From JAWLHU01 sp041690255 (GTDB lineage: Bacteria > Bacillota > Sulfobacillia > Symbiobacteriales > Symbiobacteriaceae), in the NCBI GenBank assembly GCA_041690255.1, contig JAWLHU010000006.1, positions 62,001 to 126,000 on the forward strand: 64,000 nt of DNA, read 5' to 3'. This document shows positions 24,260-33,371 of this stretch, one piece after another. Made by a program: the position numbers and the translations under genes. The notes below the pieces were generated by a model that was not told the DNA's origin, did not search any database, and saw only the letters and a list, made by a program, of their open reading frames with translations. Positions within the stretch are counted from its first letter, which is position 1, and each line of letters starts with the position of its first letter.

Positions 24260-24760
24260 TCAGTCCAGCAGTTTTGCCATGTAATACTCGTCGACATAGG
24301 CCCCATCAACCTTGAGCGAATCCCGCCTCGTCCCTTCAACACGGAAGCCCATCTTCATGTAGAGGGCAATCGCCCGGCGGTTGTGAACCATGACTGTCAG
24401 TTCCAGACGGTGCAGCCCGACCTCTCTGGCCCAGCGATCCCCCTCGGTAAAGAGGCGGGTACCCAGCCCCTGCCCGGCGTATTGCTGGAGAACGCCCGCC
24501 ACGATATGAGCGCTGTGCTTGTTCCGATGGTACCCACCGCCCAGTATGGCAATGTACCCCACCAGGCAATCGCCGGCATCGGCGACAAGGATCGTCTGGT
24601 TCGCACTGGCAACTGCACTGCGAAGGCGGTTGCGCTGCTCGTCTATGGTTGTGGTACGCTCGCCGGGCTCTAGCATCATGAAGGCTGTCTCCTGATCCAG
24701 TCGGCGACTGAGGCCCAGGAAGGCTTCGGCATCCGCTTCGGTGACATGGCGTATCTGCAC
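24260..24760 (-). CDS. GNAT N-acetyltransferase
   Basis: A 166-residue GNAT enzyme of the RimI/PhnO type: AHIVAGVLQQYAGQGLGTRLF (motif A), then LELTVMVHNRRAIALYMKMGF. The GTG start at 24760 uses a GGAGG that lies at the end of the LysR gene 12 bases upstream, so it is the second gene of a lysR-GNAT unit. The acceptor is unknown. Confidence 0.9.
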   Translation of the reverse strand: MQIRHVTEADAEAFLGLSRRLDQETAFMMLEPGERTTTIDEQRNRLRSAVASANQTILVADAGDCLVGYIAILGGGYHRNKHSAHIVAGVLQQYAGQGLGTRLFTEGDRWAREVGLHRLELTVMVHNRRAIALYMKMGFRVEGTRRDSLKVDGAYVDEYYMAKLLD

Positions 24761-24772
24761 AGCAGTACCTCC

Positions 24773-25675
24773 TCAGGTGGCCTCCGGAGCCGGTCCCAAC
24801 CGATCCGAGAACACCTCGCGCAGCAGGGCGACAAAGGAAAGGGCGGCCTCCGGCAGCTCGCGCTGATCCGGCAAGACCAGGTAGGTCGCAGATACCGGAA
24901 GGGTCATATCGGTGACGGGAATGGTCTTGAGCCGGCCCTCCTGGAGTTCTCGGACCACGGAGGACATGGGCAGGAAGGAGACGCCGAGCCCCTCCTCCAG
25001 CATGCGCTTGGTGATATCGACCCGGTCCACCGCCATCATTCGCAGATGGGGTTGCCGCTCAGAGAGGGCCTGAAGCAGTGCATCCCAGTATACAGGGTGG
25101 TTGCCGGTCAGCAGCAACTGGGTGCCAAGGAGATCCTGCCAGCTTCCGGGGAGGGTCAGACCGGGCGAGGCGACGAGGAGAACAGGGTCCTCGTAGAGGA
25201 CCACAGAGGTCGTCTCCGGATGGACCGACGGCGAGCGGGAGAGGCCTACCTGGGCCTCCCCCGATGCAACGGTCTGCCCGATCTCGGTGGAGACGGAGGT
25301 GAGCACCATGACCTCCACGTGGGCGTGCTCATGGGTGAATCGCTTCAGCAGTCCGGGAAGGACAGAGGTGGCAACCAACGGAGAGGCGACCAACTGCAGT
25401 CGTGTATCAAAGCCTTGGCGCCAGGAGGTCATGTCAGTGACAGCCTGCTCATAGGTCTCGATAACGCGCCTGGCGTGCGGTGTGAACCGTCGACCTGCCG
25501 GAGTAAGGCGAACCCGCTTGGCAATGCGCTCGAAAAGTTTGAAGCCAAGCGCCTCTTCCAACTGCCGGATATGAGCGGTGACCGTCGGTTGCGTCACGTA
25601 GAGTTGCTCGGCAACCTGATGGAAGTTCTCGAGCTCGGCGGCGGTCACGAAGGTACGCAGTAGTCTCAGATCCAC
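24773..25675 (-). CDS. LysR-family transcriptional regulator
   Basis: A 300-residue regulator of the CysB/CbbR type. The N-terminal helix-turn-helix is ENFHQVAEQLYVTQPTVTAH and the effector domain runs from about residue 90. I chose the GTG at 25675 (VDLRLLRTF) because CGGGAGGCGG lies just upstream, not the longer frame to 25747. It is divergent from the phosphodiesterase gene and co-directional with the GNAT gene. Confidence 0.9.
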   Translation of the reverse strand: MDLRLLRTFVTAAELENFHQVAEQLYVTQPTVTAHIRQLEEALGFKLFERIAKRVRLTPAGRRFTPHARRVIETYEQAVTDMTSWRQGFDTRLQLVASPLVATSVLPGLLKRFTHEHAHVEVMVLTSVSTEIGQTVASGEAQVGLSRSPSVHPETTSVVLYEDPVLLVASPGLTLPGSWQDLLGTQLLLTGNHPVYWDALLQALSERQPHLRMMAVDRVDITKRMLEEGLGVSFLPMSSVVRELQEGRLKTIPVTDMTLPVSATYLVLPDQRELPEAALSFVALLREVFSDRLGPAPEAT

Positions 25676-25827
25676 AACTCCGCCTCCCGACAGATAAATA
25701 CCCTGCCCATTTCGACCTGGGAATCTGTCTTTCCTGTCATGGATCACGCTCCGCCGGCAAAGGGAGAAGGAGAAGGCTCCCAGGGCGTGGAAGTAACGGC
25801 TCGATAGCCAAGTAAGGAGGGATCGTC

Positions 25828-26538
25828 ATGGCTTTGCGCATTGGTCATCGGGGCGCGGCCGGGACACATCCAGAGAACACAATGGTCTCCTTCCAGTGGG
25901 CGGTTGAACTCGGGGTAGACGGTATTGAGTTTGACGTTCACCGTACGATGGATGGACACCTGGTCGTTATCCACGATGCTATGGTTGATCGGACTACGAA
26001 TGGCAGCGGCATGATCATGGCCATGGGGTTGGCGGAGATTCGGGCGCTGGACGCAGGCGTCAAGAAGGATGCCCGCTTCGCCGGCGAGCGCATCCCTACC
26101 CTGCAGGAACTGATTCGAGCGATCCCTGCTGAAGTCCAGCTCTTCCTGGAGCTAAAGGCCGGCACGGTTCACTACCCGGGCATTGAGGCCGACGTTGTGA
26201 GGGTGCTCCGCGAGGAGGGGACCATGGGGCGGGTTCAGGTCTCGTCGTTTGACCATCACGCCTTGAAGCGGTTACACGAGCTGGCGCCGGAACTGCCGCT
26301 CGGCATGCTCTTCGCTGATAACCTTCTCGACCCGGTCCGTCTGGCGCAGGAGGTTGGGGCCGAGGCAATCCACCCGGCCTGGGAGTGGGTGACCGAAGAG
26401 ATGGTGCAGGCTGCCCACGCCGCCGGTCTCAAGGTGAACACCTGGACAGTCAACCACCCATTTATGTTGGCGAGGGTTAAAGCTTTCGGGGTGGATGGAA
26501 TCATATCCGACTTCCCGGAGATACTCCAGGAAGCATAG
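25828..26538 (+). CDS. ugpQ: Glycerophosphodiester phosphodiesterase
   Basis: A 236-residue cytoplasmic GDPD enzyme that splits glycerophosphodiesters into glycerol-3-phosphate and alcohol. The motif HRGAAGTHPENT gives the catalytic His and Glu; EFDVHRTMDGHLVVIHD gives metal-binding Glu/Asp and the second His. FLELKAG and WTVN are the later barrel strands. The ATG follows AAGGAGG. There is no signal peptide, so it is an intracellular form. Confidence 0.93.
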   Translation: MALRIGHRGAAGTHPENTMVSFQWAVELGVDGIEFDVHRTMDGHLVVIHDAMVDRTTNGSGMIMAMGLAEIRALDAGVKKDARFAGERIPTLQELIRAIPAEVQLFLELKAGTVHYPGIEADVVRVLREEGTMGRVQVSSFDHHALKRLHELAPELPLGMLFADNLLDPVRLAQEVGAEAIHPAWEWVTEEMVQAAHAAGLKVNTWTVNHPFMLARVKAFGVDGIISDFPEILQEA

Positions 26539-26597
26539 GCATGTCAGACAGGCTCTCCGGTCAGATCCGGAGGGCTTTTCTCTTCCTGCCGGCGCAG

Positions 26598-28001
26598 TCA
26601 GAGGCGCAGGCCGAGCGCCTCGCTCAAGGGTCTGTCACCCAGCCAGCGACGCAGGTTCTCCATGTCTGGATCGGTCAGGGCGTAGGTCAGGAAGGCGAGA
26701 TCACCCGAGACCGCCTCCCGCAGCCAGCGCAGGCACTCCTCATAGCGGCTGCTGAGGCTGTAATAACAGGCGATGGTGTAGTTGATCAGCGGGGATTTGT
26801 GCTGGCTCCCCACAGCCTTTTCGATCGCCTGCCGGGCCAGCCACTCGTATGTATCCCGCTGATCCATTGGGCTGGACTCCGCCCAGTTTCGGTAGGAGCA
26901 GGCCAAGGCCGCCTGGATCAGGGTGATCGTCCGAGGGCTCTTGGCTCGTTCGGCGACTTCGGTGTAGGCCGCGACCGATTTGTCCTGCAGCCCCAGGAAG
27001 GAATAGAGGTTGCCCAGATTGAGATGGGCCTGGTAGTACTGACCGCAGTTACCCCTGGCCCGCGCCTGCTCTGCTCCCTGGATAAACTCCTTCAGAGCCT
27101 GGGTCCAGTCGCCCATGCGCTGGTGGAGGAGCCCCCTGGTGTTGGCATCGCCGGAGAGGGAGACGAGAATGGCGTCGGCCACGAGCCGTGCCATGACCTT
27201 GACCAACTCCCCCGGCCCTCTGTACGGATTTGGATCGAGGGCCACCACCTGCAGGTATCGGACGTAGCCGGTGGCATTATCGGCCAGGGAGACGGCGGCG
27301 TTGATCAGGCCGGCCTCCTCGCTGATCTCGACGTTGATCCGCTGAAACTGGCGGCTGTAGGCCATTTCCATGAGTTTGGCCAGCAGCTTGGCCTGTGGGA
27401 GTCCTGTCTCCCCAATGAAGTTGAAGTCGGGGAGAATCGCGCCCTTCTCATCGAAAATGGTAAGGCCGGCATCGTTCATGTTTGTCGCGAGGTAGTGTGG
27501 CAGGCCCGGAAGGCGGAGCGTCGGGTCCAGGAAGTGCCCCATGCCCAGGAGCGGGATGCCCCGGCGCCGCAGTAACCACAAGCGGAGCGTCTCCAGTCCC
27601 ACCTTGACGGAGATCACCAGGAAGAGCACCAGGAGCGCTCCCCAACCGACGATGTTCACAATGAGCGAGATCAGCGCGCTCGCGCTCGTTCCATCTGATG
27701 GAATCCCGAATAGCTTCTGCCACCACGGGACTTCAATGACAGCGGGTTTCTGCAGGTTGATCAGGTTCTGACGGGCGTTGTAGGCGTCGAAGTTCTCCGG
27801 CCAGAGCACAAGTGCCTGATCGTAGTACGACTGAGCACGCGCCAGATCGCCCTGCTGCTCGTAGAAGAGCCCCTGCTTGTAGAGGTTCTGGGACTGCTTC
27901 ATCTCCTCCGGGGTTGACTCGCCCAGGGCCAGCCCTGCCCAGATTCCACCCAGGCAGAGCAGAACAGCCAGCCACCCAGCCACTCTCCACCGTACACTCA
28001 T
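26598..28001 (-). CDS. TPR membrane protein
   Basis: A 467-residue protein. The signal/TM helix is at about 5-28, followed by a short TPR-like segment (YKQGLFYEQQGDLARAQSYYDQAL). A second TM helix lies near 100-130 (LISLIVNIVGWGALLVLFLVI). After it come a cytoplasmic region and further TPR-type repeats (about 290-400, e.g. AHLNLGNLYSFLGLQDKSVAAY). The ATG at 28001 follows GGGGGGTGG. It may scaffold other proteins; no enzyme motif is seen. Confidence 0.75.
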   Translation of the reverse strand: MSVRWRVAGWLAVLLCLGGIWAGLALGESTPEEMKQSQNLYKQGLFYEQQGDLARAQSYYDQALVLWPENFDAYNARQNLINLQKPAVIEVPWWQKLFGIPSDGTSASALISLIVNIVGWGALLVLFLVISVKVGLETLRLWLLRRRGIPLLGMGHFLDPTLRLPGLPHYLATNMNDAGLTIFDEKGAILPDFNFIGETGLPQAKLLAKLMEMAYSRQFQRINVEISEEAGLINAAVSLADNATGYVRYLQVVALDPNPYRGPGELVKVMARLVADAILVSLSGDANTRGLLHQRMGDWTQALKEFIQGAEQARARGNCGQYYQAHLNLGNLYSFLGLQDKSVAAYTEVAERAKSPRTITLIQAALACSYRNWAESSPMDQRDTYEWLARQAIEKAVGSQHKSPLINYTIACYYSLSSRYEECLRWLREAVSGDLAFLTYALTDPDMENLRRWLGDRPLSEALGLRL

Positions 28002-28219
28002 ACCGATCCACCCCCCGGACGGCATGCTCCTCACTACCCTCTTCGACAACGAGGAAGACAATCCCTCTTATTTCCAACGATGGATATCTGTGATTCAGGA
28101 TGCAACTCGGAGGGTGACGGCGGAGCAGGAGAACATCCCCATGGCCCCGAACATTCGGATAGGACTTCGTTTAATGGTGTTGTGTTCAATGCTCAGTTGG
28201 TGTGGAGGGAGTAAGAGAG

Positions 28220-28372
28220 ATGGGCCGTCTTGGCTTGACCGAGATCCTGCTGATCCTTCTGGTCCTGGTGTTGGTTTTCGGCGCTTCGAAGCTGCCCCTG
28301 GTGGCACGGGGGATGGGTGATTCGGTAAGAGAGTTCAAAAGGGCGATCAAGGATGATGGGCAAAGGAAGTAG
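28220..28372 (+). CDS. tatA: TatA-like twin-arginine translocase component
   Basis: A 50-residue protein with the full TatA layout: short N-terminus, hydrophobic helix (TEILLILLVLVLVF), the hinge FGASKLP, an amphipathic helix (VARGMGDSVREFKRAI) and a short charged tail. The ATG follows GTAAGAGAG. No tatC is nearby. It sits ten bases before the aldolase gene. Confidence 0.88.
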   Translation: MGRLGLTEILLILLVLVLVFGASKLPLVARGMGDSVREFKRAIKDDGQRK

Positions 28373-28382
28373 GGGGTATACC

Positions 28383-29270
28383 ATGCTGCGGCTGTCAGGG
28401 GTCTTCCCGCCGGTGCCGACCGCCTTTGACGACCAGGGCGACCTGCATTTGAGCGGACTCCAGTCCAATGTGCAGAAGCTCTGTGAACGTGGCGTGGACG
28501 GCGTGCTCCTGCTCGGCTCTAACGGGGAGTATCTCTACCTGAGCGAAGCCGAGAAGCGCGAGGTGATTCGAGCCGGGCTTGAGGCCCTGCCGGATGGCAA
28601 GCTTGGTTTGGTCGGAACCGGCTGCGAATCGACGAGAGCGACGATCAGCCTGACCGAGGATGCTGCGAGGCTGGGTGCTGATGCAGCTCTGGTGGTCCAC
28701 CCCAACTACTACAAGCCGTTGATGTCCAGGAGGGTCCTCCTGGAGCACTACCGGATGGTGGCGGATGCGTCACCCATTCCCATCGTGCTCTACAGTGTGC
28801 CGAAGTTTACCGGCTTTGACCTGCCGGTGGACCTGGTCGCGGAGCTGTCACAGCATCCGAATATCATCGGCATCAAGGACAGCGCCGGCAATGTGATTCA
28901 GTTGCACGAGATGATCCTCAGGACCCGACCAGACTGGAATATCCTTGTCGGCACCGGCTCCGCCTTCATGGCGGCGCTCTCGGTAGGGGTAACCGGCGGC
29001 GTCCTCGCCCTGGCCGATGTGGCCCCGCGCGAGTGCGCCGATCTCTACGCGCTTTGCCGCGGCGGGCGGTGGGAGGAGGCCCGGGCGCTCCAGTCCAGGC
29101 TGCTCCCGGTCAACCAGGCGGTCGGCGGGAACATGGGAATCCCCGGGGTGAAGGCGGCAATGGATATGCTCGGCTATTACGGGGGTCCACCCCGGCGGCC
29201 CTTGCTGCCCCTTGGCGATGAGGAAAAGGTGCGCCTGAAGGACCTCCTGGTCACGGCGCAGTTGCAGTAG
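28383..29270 (+). CDS. DapA/4-hydroxy-2-oxoglutarate-aldolase family protein
   Basis: A 295-residue class I aldolase. Lys of IGIKDSAGN would form the Schiff base and Tyr of IPIVLYSVPKFTG assists; GSNGEYLYLSEAEK is the substrate-carboxylate loop. The family includes dihydrodipicolinate synthase, N-acetylneuraminate lyase and 4-hydroxy-2-oxoglutarate aldolase. GSNGE in place of the GTTGE typical of DapA argues for a non-DapA role. It follows tatA and may be co-transcribed with it. Confidence 0.87.
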   Translation: MLRLSGVFPPVPTAFDDQGDLHLSGLQSNVQKLCERGVDGVLLLGSNGEYLYLSEAEKREVIRAGLEALPDGKLGLVGTGCESTRATISLTEDAARLGADAALVVHPNYYKPLMSRRVLLEHYRMVADASPIPIVLYSVPKFTGFDLPVDLVAELSQHPNIIGIKDSAGNVIQLHEMILRTRPDWNILVGTGSAFMAALSVGVTGGVLALADVAPRECADLYALCRGGRWEEARALQSRLLPVNQAVGGNMGIPGVKAAMDMLGYYGGPPRRPLLPLGDEEKVRLKDLLVTAQLQ

Positions 29271-29285
29271 GAAGGAGAGATCTCC

Positions 29286-30350
29286 ATGGTGATCCGGCGC
29301 ATCGGACGGCTGTTCGCTTGCCTTGCTCTTGTGGCTGCGCTCAGTCTCCCGACGGTCGCCTGGGCTGAGACGGGGACGAATGTGGGCAACCCGGCTGATC
29401 CAGCCATCGCCCTCGACTTCAGCAAGGCTCAGTACGTCTACATCTCCCTGGGGGGCCCGAACGACGAGCAAGGAATTCGCCTGATCGAGGGCCAGGCCGA
29501 CGGGCTGACCGAGGTAACGGAGAACGGCGGACGGAAGGCGCTGCCTAATGCCCAGGGGCCGAACCGGTACTTCTACTTCGATGTGCACGATACGTACATG
29601 AAGGATAGCTTCAATCAGGTGATCATGACGGTCACCTATGAAGATGTGGGGTTGACCCCCATCGATCTGGAGTACGACGCCTTTGATGTGATCAACCCGG
29701 AGAACAAGGCGGACGAGTGGGTCAAGAAGCGGGTCAACGTCGCCATGAGGACCAACAGCAACGGCTTCCGTACAGCCCGGATCGTCCTGGACGATGCGCG
29801 CTTCGGCAACAACCAGCCAGGCGGGGCGGACTTCCGTCTCGTCTCCGGCGATGGTCTCGTGATCCGAAACATCTCCCTCATGCGGACCTTCGCCCCGTCC
29901 AACCTGCCGGTCCGGGTGGTAGTTGACAAGCAGGAGGTCATCTTCGATGTTGCGCCGTTTATCAATCCCGAGACCAATCTGACGCTGGTCCCGATGCGCA
30001 AGCTGTTCAATGCACTGGGTGTCCCGGACAGCGATATCCAGTGGGATGGCGTCAACCGCACGGTTACGGCGAGGAAGGGGCAGACTACCATCGTGCTGTC
30101 GATCGACAGCGATATCGCCATGGTGGGCGGCAATCCGGTCAAGCTATCGCAGCCGGCCATTGTGAAAGATGGCCGCACGCTGATCCCGCTGCGGTTTGTC
30201 TCGGAGAACCTGGGACTGAAGGTGGGCTGGAATGACGCCTACCACTTGATCAGCATCGACTCGACCCAGGTGACTCCCCCCACCCTGCCAGTCGACTCCA
30301 CCACTCCGCCGGACACAACTACCCCGCCAACCACCCCGACGAATCCGTAA
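29286..30350 (+). CDS. Secreted protein with copper-amine-oxidase N-terminal-type domains
   Basis: A 354-residue exported protein. The signal peptide spans about 1-28 (cleavage after AWA). A unique beta-rich domain follows (about 30-205). Then come two repeats of the copper amine oxidase N-terminal fold (LVPMRKLFNALGV ... LIPLRFVSENLGLKVGW). The tail is Thr/Pro-rich (TTPPDTTTPPTTPTNP). These domains are common in surface proteins of Firmicutes and have no oxidase activity. It starts 15 bases after the aldolase. Confidence 0.85.
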   Translation: MVIRRIGRLFACLALVAALSLPTVAWAETGTNVGNPADPAIALDFSKAQYVYISLGGPNDEQGIRLIEGQADGLTEVTENGGRKALPNAQGPNRYFYFDVHDTYMKDSFNQVIMTVTYEDVGLTPIDLEYDAFDVINPENKADEWVKKRVNVAMRTNSNGFRTARIVLDDARFGNNQPGGADFRLVSGDGLVIRNISLMRTFAPSNLPVRVVVDKQEVIFDVAPFINPETNLTLVPMRKLFNALGVPDSDIQWDGVNRTVTARKGQTTIVLSIDSDIAMVGGNPVKLSQPAIVKDGRTLIPLRFVSENLGLKVGWNDAYHLISIDSTQVTPPTLPVDSTTPPDTTTPPTTPTNP

Positions 30351-30362
30351 GGGGGCCCCCCT

Positions 30363-31190
30363 GTGCTCTGGATCATCCCGTTGCTGGTCGGTTCGCTCCT
30401 GATGTCTCTGGCCGTCAACCTCTTCCTCGTCCCGCTGAAGCTGGCGGAGGGCGGGGTGGTCGGCGTGGGGATCATCCTCTTCCACAAGTTCGGCATTCCG
30501 CTTTGGGTGACGACCCTGGCGCTCAATATCCCCATCATGGCCCTTGGGGTCAAGGTGAAGGGGTGGAAAATATTAGGCAGATCTGTCGTCGGCGTCGCCG
30601 CCTTCTCCGGGTTTCTGGCCCTGACGGCGGGTATGAAGGGTATGACCCAGGAGACGGTGCTGGCCATTGTCTACGGTGGCGTGCTGATGGGCATCGGGCT
30701 GGGACTGGTGCTCCGCTCCGGCGGGACGACCGGAGGAACGGATATCCTGGCGATCGTGGCCCAGCAGAAGTTCGGCTTCTCTGTCGGCACCATGGTCATG
30801 GCGGTAGATGCCTTTGTCCTGCTCATGGCAGGCATCGCCTTCTCACCCGAGGCGGCTATGTGGGCGGCGATCACCCTGACGATCTCCTCCAAGGTGGTGG
30901 ACCTGGTTCAGGAAGGGTTTTACGCCGCCAAGGGGGTCACGATCATCACCGATCAACCACAGGCGATCGCCCGCCGCATCATGGATGAGGTGGAGCGTGG
31001 TGTGACGATCATGCCGGGGGTGGGCGCCTGGACCGGGCAGCCTCGCTCGGTGCTCTACACGGTGGCCCAGCGGGGCGAACTGACAAGGATTAAGCAGATC
31101 GCGTACGGGATCGACGCCAAGGCCTTTGTGGTCGTGGCCGATGTCCACGAGGTGCTGGGCGAGGGGTTCCGGGATCCGACATCGACATGA
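30363..31190 (+). CDS. YitT-family membrane protein
   Basis: A 275-residue protein with five to six TM helices in the first 190 residues (LLVGSLLMSLAVNLFLVPLK; GLVLRSGGTTGGTDILAI) and a C-terminal DUF2179 ferredoxin-like domain (GVTIITDQPQAIARRIMDEV; RGVTIMPGVGAWTG). This is the standard YitT layout; some members affect nutrient transport, but the role is generally unknown. The GTG start is 12 bases after the previous stop. Confidence 0.9.
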   Translation: MLWIIPLLVGSLLMSLAVNLFLVPLKLAEGGVVGVGIILFHKFGIPLWVTTLALNIPIMALGVKVKGWKILGRSVVGVAAFSGFLALTAGMKGMTQETVLAIVYGGVLMGIGLGLVLRSGGTTGGTDILAIVAQQKFGFSVGTMVMAVDAFVLLMAGIAFSPEAAMWAAITLTISSKVVDLVQEGFYAAKGVTIITDQPQAIARRIMDEVERGVTIMPGVGAWTGQPRSVLYTVAQRGELTRIKQIAYGIDAKAFVVVADVHEVLGEGFRDPTST

Positions 31191-31197
31191 TGCAGCA

Positions 31198-31228
31198 GCG
31201 GCTGCCTCCCGGGGATGGGGGCAGCCGC
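31198..31228. terminator. Hairpin between convergent genes
   Basis: GCGGCTGCC (31198-31206) pairs with GGCAGCCGC (31220-31228). It separates the YitT gene from the convergent mreB-like gene. Confidence 0.65.
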
Positions 31229-31233
31229 TTCGC

Positions 31234-32235
31234 TTATTTGCGACGGGCCGAGACGAGGCGAAGCACGTTCCTGTTCTCAAGTGCCCGCGCGGTGCCGATC
31301 GCCACGGCGTCTGCCGGGTTCTCGGCGAGTTGGACCGGCAGGCCGGTCAGCCGGCCCAGCCGTTCCGCAAGCCCAGCTAACTGGGCTCCCCCGCCGGTCA
31401 GGGTGATCCCCGTGGTCGCAATGTCGGCCATCAGTTCCGGAGGAGTCCGCTCCAGGAGGCTGAGAAGGAGGGTGTCGATCTGCCCAAGGGGTTCACGAAG
31501 GGCAGCGTGGACCTCCTCGGCGCGAACGTCAATGGCTGTGGGCAGGCCCGTGGTCACCTGGCGCCCGGAGACCGAAAGGGAGCGGTTTTCGGGGGGAAGG
31601 GCCGAACCAAGCTGAATCTTGACTCGCTCTGCCGTTGGCTCTCCGATGATCAGGTTGTATTCCCTGCGGAGGTGACGGGCGATCGCCTCATCCATGAAGT
31701 CGCCGGCGGTGGGAGCCGAGGCGGCGATCACAACGGAGCCGAGGGAGATGACGGCGGCATCGACCGTTCCGCCGCCAATGTCGATCACGAGCGACCCGGT
31801 GGGCTTCTGAACGGGCAGCCCCGCACCCAGGGCGGCGGCGACTGCCTCGTCGACCAGGAAGACCTCGCCGGCTCCCGCCTGGACGGCGGCCTCGTGAAGT
31901 GCCCGCTGCTCCACGCCGCCGACCCCGAACTGAGCGGTCAGGACAAGGCGTGGTCGGAGCCAGCGACTGTTGGCAATCTGGCGTATCATGTGGCGGAGTA
32001 GGGCGGTGGTGCGGTCCAGGTCGCAGATCATTCCACCCCGAACGGGTTGGACCGGGAGGATGGAGTCAGGCGTACGGCCGATCATGCGCCGGGCCTTGGC
32101 TCCGACGGCCAGGACCTCTCGCGTATAGCGGTCGACGGCGACCACAGAGGGCTCACGGGCAACAATGCCGCTACGACGGGCAACCACGGCGGTATTGGCG
32201 GATCCGAGGTCGATACCGAGCTCCTTCGCGAACAT
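31234..32235 (-). CDS. MreB/Mbl-like actin
   Basis: A 333-residue bacterial actin with the phosphate-1 motif IDLGSANTAV, phosphate-2 VIDIGGGTVDAAV, and the adenosine motif TGGGAQLAGLAERL. It is a stand-alone paralogue: mreC and mreD are not nearby, so a role beyond the main elongasome is likely. The ATG start follows GGAGGGG. Divergent from the gene at 32402. Confidence 0.9.
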   Translation of the reverse strand: MFAKELGIDLGSANTAVVARRSGIVAREPSVVAVDRYTREVLAVGAKARRMIGRTPDSILPVQPVRGGMICDLDRTTALLRHMIRQIANSRWLRPRLVLTAQFGVGGVEQRALHEAAVQAGAGEVFLVDEAVAAALGAGLPVQKPTGSLVIDIGGGTVDAAVISLGSVVIAASAPTAGDFMDEAIARHLRREYNLIIGEPTAERVKIQLGSALPPENRSLSVSGRQVTTGLPTAIDVRAEEVHAALREPLGQIDTLLLSLLERTPPELMADIATTGITLTGGGAQLAGLAERLGRLTGLPVQLAENPADAVAIGTARALENRNVLRLVSARRK

Positions 32236-32341
32236 TTAGTCCCCTCCACCGTTTAACTCTCTCTTCATCATCATAGAAAGAGATGACCTTTCCTACAACA
32301 GGGGTTCATTGGTGATCCTCCGTATGCTGGTGGAAGATGGG

Positions 32342-32370
32342 TTGTCATGTCTGGGAGAATATGGTACCAT
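32342..32370 (+). promoter_or_regulatory. SigA promoter
   Basis: TTGTCA (32342-32347), 17-base spacer, TACCAT (32365-32370). The predicted transcript starts near 32377, which supports the TTG start at 32402. Confidence 0.65.
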
Positions 32371-32401
32371 CGTCTCAGCATGGCGCATGGGGGGTGAGTT
32401 G

Positions 32402-33187
32402 TTGGAAGAGACCCGATGGCAACACGGGATGGGCGAGTTTCGAGCTGTCCAGGACCTGGTGCGCGGGGGGCGCTATCAGGAGGCCATAGAGCGTGCCCTT
32501 GCTGCCATTCACGGCGGAGGACTCGGCCGGCGCTACGCAGCACGCCTACACGGCCTTCTCTGCTGGCTTCATGTGAGCGCCCTTGAAGCACCTTCGCCAG
32601 CGGCTGTCCTGCACGGCGAAGAGGCCCTTCGGCTTGCGGACCTGATCAATGACGAGTGGATTCGCAGCGAGGCGCTGATTCGTCTGATCCCCGCTTACTG
32701 CCAGATCGGGGACCTGGACCGGGCCGAGCAAGCGTGTGAACGCCTGGGCCATGAGGTTGAGCGAAACGAAATGGTAATCTCCGCAGGATGGTCAGGCTTC
32801 TGGTCGATCCGGGCGGAGGTCGCCCTGGCCGCCGGTGACCCGGAGCAGGCGATCCGGTTTCTGGCGCGTGCGGAAGAGAGCGCTGATCCCAACACTCCAG
32901 CCGCGGCGGACCGCATTCGACGACAGCGGGCGGCTGTCGAGGCGTGGGGACAACTGGGGCCCGGTGAACTGACCGAGTCGATTCAGCAGGTGCTCCGGGT
33001 GGAACTTCACGGAGAGAGCGACAGGGCACTGCTTATTCGGTCCAGCGCCGCCGAGGCACTGCTTATGGCCAAGAGCGACGGGGTAACCGCCGCAGCCCGG
33101 GCCCGAGAGGCGCTCAATCGGGCGATCGCGCTCGGGCGAGCCGACCTCGCCCGTCAGGTGCGATGGCGGCTCGCCCATCTGCTCTAG
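32402..33187 (+). CDS. Helical-repeat (TPR-like) protein
   Basis: About 261 residues of paired helices (RYQEAIERALAAI; SEALIRLIPAYCQIGDLDRAEQACERL split as two helices; AEVALAAGDPEQAIRFL). The pattern is that of tetratricopeptide repeats. No signal peptide or catalytic motif. I chose the TTG at 32402 because GGGGGGTGAG precedes it; an ATG at 32387 lacks a site. Its last four bases overlap the end of the convergent small gene. Function unknown. Confidence 0.7.
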   Translation: MEETRWQHGMGEFRAVQDLVRGGRYQEAIERALAAIHGGGLGRRYAARLHGLLCWLHVSALEAPSPAAVLHGEEALRLADLINDEWIRSEALIRLIPAYCQIGDLDRAEQACERLGHEVERNEMVISAGWSGFWSIRAEVALAAGDPEQAIRFLARAEESADPNTPAAADRIRRQRAAVEAWGQLGPGELTESIQQVLRVELHGESDRALLIRSSAAEALLMAKSDGVTAAARAREALNRAIALGRADLARQVRWRLAHLL

Positions 33188-33360
33188 GAGTTCCACCAGA
33201 GGGCCAGGGTCGGCACCGCTACGGTGAGCATGGCTAGGAGGTAGAGCCCGACCGCACCGAGCCTGTACCGCTCCTGCCACGCCCATTTGGCGTAGTTCCA
33301 GGTGTAGACTGCGACCAGCAACGGTGGGAGCATGGTGAGGGCCATGGAGAGAAAGCGCAA
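33184..33360 (-). CDS. Small two-TM membrane protein at the end of the ger operon
   Basis: A 58-residue protein, TTG start at 33360 behind AGGAGGTG, which overlaps the gerKC stop region. Helix 1 is about 5-22 (SMALTMLPPLLVAVYTW), then WNYAKWAWQERYR, then helix 2 about 36-55. It is the fourth gene of the gerK operon by position. Some germinant receptors have a tiny extra subunit (GerD/GerXD-like); this may be one. Confidence 0.65.
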   Translation of the reverse strand: MRFLSMALTMLPPLLVAVYTWNYAKWAWQERYRLGAVGLYLLAMLTVAVPTLALWWNS

Positions 33361-33371
33361 GGGTACACCTC

